A program made the position numbers and the translations under genes. Shown piece after piece: positions 6,203 to 9,704 of a stretch of DNA of 9,704 nt (the stretch's first letter is position 1; each line of letters begins with the position of its first letter). The notes beneath the pieces are model-generated. The model did not search any database. It saw only the letters and a list, made by a program, of their open reading frames with translations, and was not told the origin of the DNA. The DNA comes from JAWXVE01 sp044425555. Lineage in GTDB: Bacteria > Bacillota > Clostridia > Lachnospirales > Lachnospiraceae. The stretch spans positions 1 to 9,704 of the forward strand of contig JAWXVF010000102.1 in NCBI GenBank assembly GCA_044425555.1, given 5' to 3'.

Positions 6203-6263
6203 TTGTACAATTATTATATACTAATCCATCCCAATGTACAACAAAATTGTACATTATTGTACA
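6203..6263 (-). promoter_or_regulatory. Chemoreceptor promoter with four TGTACA boxes
   Basis: The minus-strand promoter is TTGTAC (6241-6236), 17 bases, TATAAT (6218-6213), with the start near 6206. The palindrome TGTACA occurs four times: 6204-6209 at the start site, 6235-6240 over the -35, and 6248-6253 and 6258-6263 upstream. Two copies extend to the longer palindrome TTGTACAA. Offsets are 31, 13 and 10 bases, close to whole helical turns for two of the three. The placement fits a repressor or activator array; the regulator is not identifiable. Confidence 0.6.
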
Positions 6264-8011
6264 AAATACATAAAGTCATCATGAACTCCTTTGTCTAATA
6301 ATTCTCTTACTTCATAACCTCCAAATGTATCCATCACAGCTTCTAATACCTTCTTTTTTTCCTCGTCCAATACATCCTTTATTAATACCACATACCCATT
6401 CTCTGTTACTTGTGTTCGTTCTTCATCCATTTTCACCAATTCCTCTAACTTCACCAATATAGTTTGTTCATAATAAGTCATTTCCACTTTATTCTCATGA
6501 AATCCACCTGTGTAAATGCATATAAGAGGATACTCTTCATATTCTCTTGCAAGTTCTAATTGCATTTCATACCCTTTGTATAAATATGGATATTCCCCTT
6601 TTACACTCAAGATTCCACATAATACAATAACAATTGATATTATAACGTTCGTTCTTTTATTCCATCTACATACTATCCATTTACCTAAGAGCGTACAGAT
6701 TTCTTCTACCATCCCTCCTATCCAGAGACATACCATAGGAAAAATCGCCATAATATAGCGATCCACTAAATACGGAGACATTTTACTGACAATAAGAAAA
6801 TAAACCAAGGTAGGCACTACGCAAAATACTCCTTTTGTAGTTATCCTTTTTCTATGATATAAAAATGCTCCAACATAGAGAAGTAATATAGACAAAAACA
6901 CTATTTCATTCACACTTACATTCTCACATAAAATCTGAAAGAAACGAGTGAACCTCATATCATATCCTTGCCATATAGTTTCCCATTGCCCTATAGCTTC
7001 TTGCCCTCTTCCACTAAACAGAATATCTCTTATGGAAAACGGATTACCTATTACTCCTACCACAGCTGCTAGAAACATAGTTCGCATATAAGTAATCATT
7101 TCTTTTTTCTTCTTCTTAGTCCACAACACAAGAACAGTAACTATTGCCATTGGTATTAGAAAAAACAAACTAAAGTACTGACTCCAAAAAGCAAGTAAGG
7201 TAGTATAAAAAATTCCCCTGTTCCCAATCCATGCTGTTTGATTCCTACGCTTTTTCCATCTACTCCACTTCCCTTTTTCATAAGCTTGCAGATGATAATA
7301 GAGATTCATGACCATAAAAAGGGTTAAGAGAGAATACATACGAATCCAAATGCTTGTTGCTACAATTCCAGTTGAAAATCCATATAGAATCATAGAAGCC
7401 CATGTAGTAGATTGCTTAAGAAATACCATTTCTCCTATTTTTCCCACAAACCACAAAGTAACACCCATACATATTAAATTAATGCTCGCTCCTGTCCAAA
7501 CAGAAATTTCTCCTTTTACCAAGCTAGAAATCAAGTGTAATAGCATATTATAAAGTGGTGGATGTGGATCATCTGTTAGATTATAGTAGGGGCTTAATAA
7601 ATGATAATCATCAGAAATATCCACTTGTAAATATCGCTTAAATTCCTCTCTTCCAATCCATACAGGTGCGTCATACACATCTGCTTCGTATTGCACTAAT
7701 ACCTTCATGCTTCTATCCTGTATGATAATATCTACTACATTTTTAATATGTTCAATTTCTTGAAGGAGGTAATCCCCTTGTATATATTCATAATAAAATT
7801 TCGCCAATCTTCCTTCTGGCTGTGTTGGCACAATCCAAGGACTATATTGAGAATTGGATAATCCATAGGAAAGAATCTCATCGCCATGATATCCTTCTTT
7901 TTGTGCTACATAATAACTGCAAAAACACAATGAGACTACTATAATAGCAATAGTAATTATATGTTGTTTCCAGCGCATTTGATCTGTTATCTTCCCTCTC
8001 TTCACTCCCAT
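6254..8011 (-). CDS. GT-C family membrane glycosyltransferase (GT39/PMT_2-like)
   Basis: The 585-residue polytopic membrane protein has one N-terminal segment (about 17-35) and many later ones (roughly 172-192, 203-235, 268-297, 310-325, 368-385, 395-435, 455-472). Marks of lipid-linked sugar transferases are visible: the acidic pair D44-E45 in the first outside loop (GYHGDE), DDPHPPLY at 147-154, IRMY at 223-226, and DRYI at 417-420. A soluble C-terminal part of about 110 residues ends it. By family it moves a sugar from a polyprenyl-phosphate donor to an acceptor outside the membrane, such as a cell-wall polymer or surface protein; donor and acceptor are unknown. The ATG at 8011 has AGGAG 5 bases upstream. 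I see no clear promoter in the 116 bases before the tRNA scar. Its stop overlaps the chemoreceptor's TGTACA boxes. Confidence 0.82.
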   Translation of the reverse strand: MGVKRGKITDQMRWKQHIITIAIIVVSLCFCSYYVAQKEGYHGDEILSYGLSNSQYSPWIVPTQPEGRLAKFYYEYIQGDYLLQEIEHIKNVVDIIIQDRSMKVLVQYEADVYDAPVWIGREEFKRYLQVDISDDYHLLSPYYNLTDDPHPPLYNMLLHLISSLVKGEISVWTGASINLICMGVTLWFVGKIGEMVFLKQSTTWASMILYGFSTGIVATSIWIRMYSLLTLFMVMNLYYHLQAYEKGKWSRWKKRRNQTAWIGNRGIFYTTLLAFWSQYFSLFFLIPMAIVTVLVLWTKKKKKEMITYMRTMFLAAVVGVIGNPFSIRDILFSGRGQEAIGQWETIWQGYDMRFTRFFQILCENVSVNEIVFLSILLLYVGAFLYHRKRITTKGVFCVVPTLVYFLIVSKMSPYLVDRYIMAIFPMVCLWIGGMVEEICTLLGKWIVCRWNKRTNVIISIVIVLCGILSVKGEYPYLYKGYEMQLELAREYEEYPLICIYTGGFHENKVEMTYYEQTILVKLEELVKMDEERTQVTENGYVVLIKDVLDEEKKKVLEAVMDTFGGYEVRELLDKGVHDDFMYFVQ

Positions 8012-8046
8012 TACACTCCTTATCTTTATCCTCCAAACAAAGAAAG

Positions 8047-8068
8047 AGTCTCGTGATTAAACGAAACT
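8047..8068 (-). terminator. Possible old tRNA terminator in the leader of the glycosyltransferase gene
   Basis: On the minus strand AGTTTCGT and ACGAGACT form an 8-bp stem with one T-G pair and a 6-base loop, followed by the T-rich CTTTCTTTGTTT. It lies about 60 bases after the tRNA fragment end, where a terminator of the original tRNA would be expected. The stem is short and the tract interrupted, so the call is weak. Confidence 0.35.
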
Positions 8069-8127
8069 CCAAATTCATCCTATGTTCTTCTAGCCAAAGC
8101 CTATTCCGATAACTATCAAGATGTTAA

Positions 8128-8152
8128 GCGCGAGACGGGGGTCGAACCCGCG
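8128..8152 (-). other. tRNA 3' fragment, probable attachment site (att)
   Basis: Reading the minus strand, GCGGG, loop TTCGACC and CCCGT form a T arm (8151-8135). CTCGCGC (8134-8128) follows as the 3' strand of an acceptor stem. No partner GCGCGAG exists upstream within reach, so this is the 3' end of a tRNA only. An anticodon-stem-like GTTGC and a variable-arm-like ACG...CGT up to about 8175 may belong to it, and a long variable arm would suggest Leu or Ser. The discriminator would be T, unusual for Leu, so I leave the isotype open. The integrase lies just inside it, as expected for a site used by tyrosine recombinases. Confidence 0.7.
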
Positions 8153-8258
8153 ACGTAAAATTCGTGCAACTCTTGTAAATTAAAGGTTTTCTATAAAATT
8201 ATACCTTTTTTCGCTTCTAATTTCTGGTTACTTTTTGGTTACCATCTTCTTGATTCGC

Positions 8259-9556
8259 TTAATTAACTTTAATATACCCCCTAGCATCATTAAATTTAGA
8301 CAAAGCATCTTCTATAATATTCCCTGTTTCTTTGCTAGTCTTTCTATTGAAGCAATAATTACGATACGTAGTTTTTTCATCAGCATGACCTGCTTGTCTG
8401 CGAACCTCGTCAATATTCAATTGTGAATCAACTAAAGTCGAAACATATGTTTTTCTAATCTTGTGTGCACTTTTTACCGGAATACCTATCTTTTTACAAC
8501 CGTCATGTATGCGACTTTGTACTCCTCTTTTAGATATACGACTTTTGTCACGACAAAATAAGTAATCTTCACAGTAGTTACCATATTTATTATTTGTTTC
8601 CGTTATTAAGTTGATAATCTCTAGAGCTTTTTTAGTGAGATACACATAGCGATCACTTTCTTTTATTTTGGTATAATCTACCACTTCATAATGAGAAAAT
8701 TTCAATTTCCCTTCGTGGTTTCGCACATATCGTTTAACTTCCTGCCTTTGAATGTGAATTTCACTCCCTTTAATATCTGTACTTTTTAAAGCTACCAATT
8801 CTCCTACTCTAGCTCCAATTTCAAAGTCAAGAATTACAGCCAATGGCGTCGTATCATAAGGTCTTTTTTGAAATCTGCGATACATATCCTCCACGAGCAG
8901 TGCCACTTCTCCTGATTGATATACTTGCGTTTCGCTCTCTGGCTTTTTTTTGCCGAGAACAACTCCGTTTGTACTTTGATTTCTTTCAAAAAATCCTTTT
9001 CTAAATAACTACAATCAATAGCGTATTCGAAACACTGACGGATAATCAATGAAACGTTATAGTATTTTTTGGCATTCATTTGATGCTTTTTAATCAGAGT
9101 ATGTATCCACGTATCAAGTTCAATTTTAGTCAAAGACTTAATAGGTTTATCTATTAACTCTTTGCTTTCTCCTAAATAATACTTAATCCAATCCACTTCG
9201 AGTCGACTAATAGACGCACTTGACTTCGTTATAGTTTCTTTATATACAATCCATTCTTTATATAACTCTCTCAAAGTAATATCAGTATTTAACACTTTAG
9301 GATTTTCTTTGTAAAATTCGATTATTGCTTGCTCTATGCTCTCCTTTGTTGTACGTTTTACTTTTTTTCTTCCTTTTTCATTATCTGGCAAATGAGTGTA
9401 CCATGAACCGTTTTTACCTTGCCATATTTTAAACTCATGATTTTTTAAAAATTGTTGTCCTTTCATCTCTTCGCACTGATAATTTAAAGCTGATAAATCT
9501 ATAATACCATTTTTTAAAGCATAATTCAATAAATTTTCAACATTTGTTTGTGTCAA
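8259..9556 (-). pseudogene. int: Tyrosine site-specific integrase, split by a frameshift at an A8 run
   Basis: Two overlapping frames make one integrase of about 420-430 residues, a normal length. The N-terminal frame (9556 to about 8945) has an arm-type DNA-binding module around KIWQGKNGSWYTHLPD and a core-binding helical domain. The C-terminal frame (about 8950 to 8259) holds the catalytic domain with Arg in GARVGEL (8810-8808), Lys in TKIKESDR, HKIR, GHADEKTT and nucleophile Tyr in RNYCFNR (8357-8355), all present. The join lies at eight A residues (T run 8944-8951); a -1 shift there gives KKPESETQVYQSGEVALL, typical of the family. An indel, a sequencing error, or slippage on A AAA AAA G are all possible. 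The apparent start is TTG at 9556 with no good ribosome site; an ATG at 9579 reads only eight codons. Confidence 0.85.
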
Positions 9557-9647
9557 GTAATCGTTGGCACTTTTTCCATTTAAATTTTCTTATCTGATAT
9601 TTATGAAATTTTTGTACTACAATTAAACCTTATTCGGTGTTTCTTAT

Positions 9648-9704
9648 TTAATATCCAAATGCTCTTTTAAATGCTTTTCTTGACGCCGTTTGCATTGCAT
9701 CAAA
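9648..9704 (-). CDS. Possible C-terminal end of a further element gene (partial)
   Basis: From the right edge one minus-strand frame is open for 18 codons, rich in Ala, Lys and Arg, and ends in TAA at 9648. Its third positions are A/T-rich as in the rest of the window. A second open frame ending at 9644 (ending HLDIK) cannot be excluded. The piece is too short to name, and it may not be coding. Confidence 0.25.
   Translation of the reverse strand, partial: FDAMQTASRKAFKRAFGY

Larger units (their letters stand above)
8128..9704. mobile_element. Left end of an integrated element (prophage or ICE), running off the window
   Basis: The stretch is bounded on the left by the tRNA 3' fragment and begins with a tyrosine integrase gene transcribed towards that fragment. 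Since the original tRNA read leftwards, its 5' part and a restored tRNA should lie at the far right end of the element. Only the integrase and perhaps the tail of one more gene are visible, so the element type cannot be told. Confidence 0.6.

Noticed and set aside
6183..6254. N-terminal extension of the chemoreceptor from an ATG at 6254
   Set aside because: The extra 24 residues would be encoded across the promoter, start site and TGTACA boxes. The ATG at 6182 has AGAGGA and is followed directly by the expected first membrane segment.
7878..8078. 66-codon minus-strand frame overlapping the glycosyltransferase start
   Set aside because: It lies mostly inside the glycosyltransferase gene in another frame, with no family resemblance and no clear ribosome site.
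8061..8127. Search for a promoter of the glycosyltransferase gene
   Set aside because: TTGATA and TTGGCT occur on the minus strand, but neither has a TATAAT-like box at 16-18 bases. No promoter can be supported.
1..9704. CRISPR array, rRNA, riboswitch or insertion-sequence ends
   Set aside because: No regularly spaced repeats, rRNA-like stretches, recognisable aptamer motifs, or transposase with terminal inverted repeats were seen on either strand.

Overview
The window looks like chromosome of an AT-rich, endospore-forming, motile Gram-positive anaerobe, most likely Lachnospiraceae or a nearby Clostridia. The grounds are AT-rich codon use, tRNA genes without encoded CCA, strong AGGAGG-type ribosome sites, a sigma-G-like promoter, and the protein families present (HAAS/DUF1700, sCache-type chemoreceptor, THUMP methyltransferase). 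This assignment is an inference from style, not a database match. Every convincing protein gene and tRNA lies on the minus strand, so the window is best read right to left.

Right end (9704 to about 8128): the left end of an integrated element. A tyrosine integrase, interrupted by a frameshift at an 8-A run, points towards a fragment of a tRNA 3' end (T arm plus acceptor strand). This is the usual layout of an attachment site left when an element enters a tRNA gene. The matching intact tRNA should lie beyond the right edge.

Middle (8011 to 4171): a GT-C family membrane glycosyltransferase is followed by a methyl-accepting chemotaxis protein. The chemoreceptor has its own promoter, surrounded by four TGTACA boxes that look like an unassigned operator array. 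After it come a tRNA-Arg(ACG) with its own promoter and a strong terminator.

Centre (4170 to 3100): a HAAS-domain membrane protein without its usual PadR partner, a bidirectional terminator, a possible plus-strand small RNA with C-rich single-stranded stretches, and a 57-residue Asn/Ser/Thr/Lys-rich protein behind a near-consensus sigma-G promoter.

Left end (3009 to 1): a tight operon of an RlmL-type rRNA methyltransferase, a membrane-anchored amidase_3-fold protein that has lost its catalytic residues, and the house-cleaning nucleotide pyrophosphatase RdgB. The genes are 1 and 3 bases apart. The operon promoter sits so close to the first ATG that its mRNA may be leaderless. A tRNA-Pro(TGG) with its own promoter follows.

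Most of the window is ordinary housekeeping DNA. The points most worth checking are the inactive amidase, the candidate small RNA, the sigma-G-linked small protein, the TGTACA array and the frameshifted integrase at the tRNA scar.
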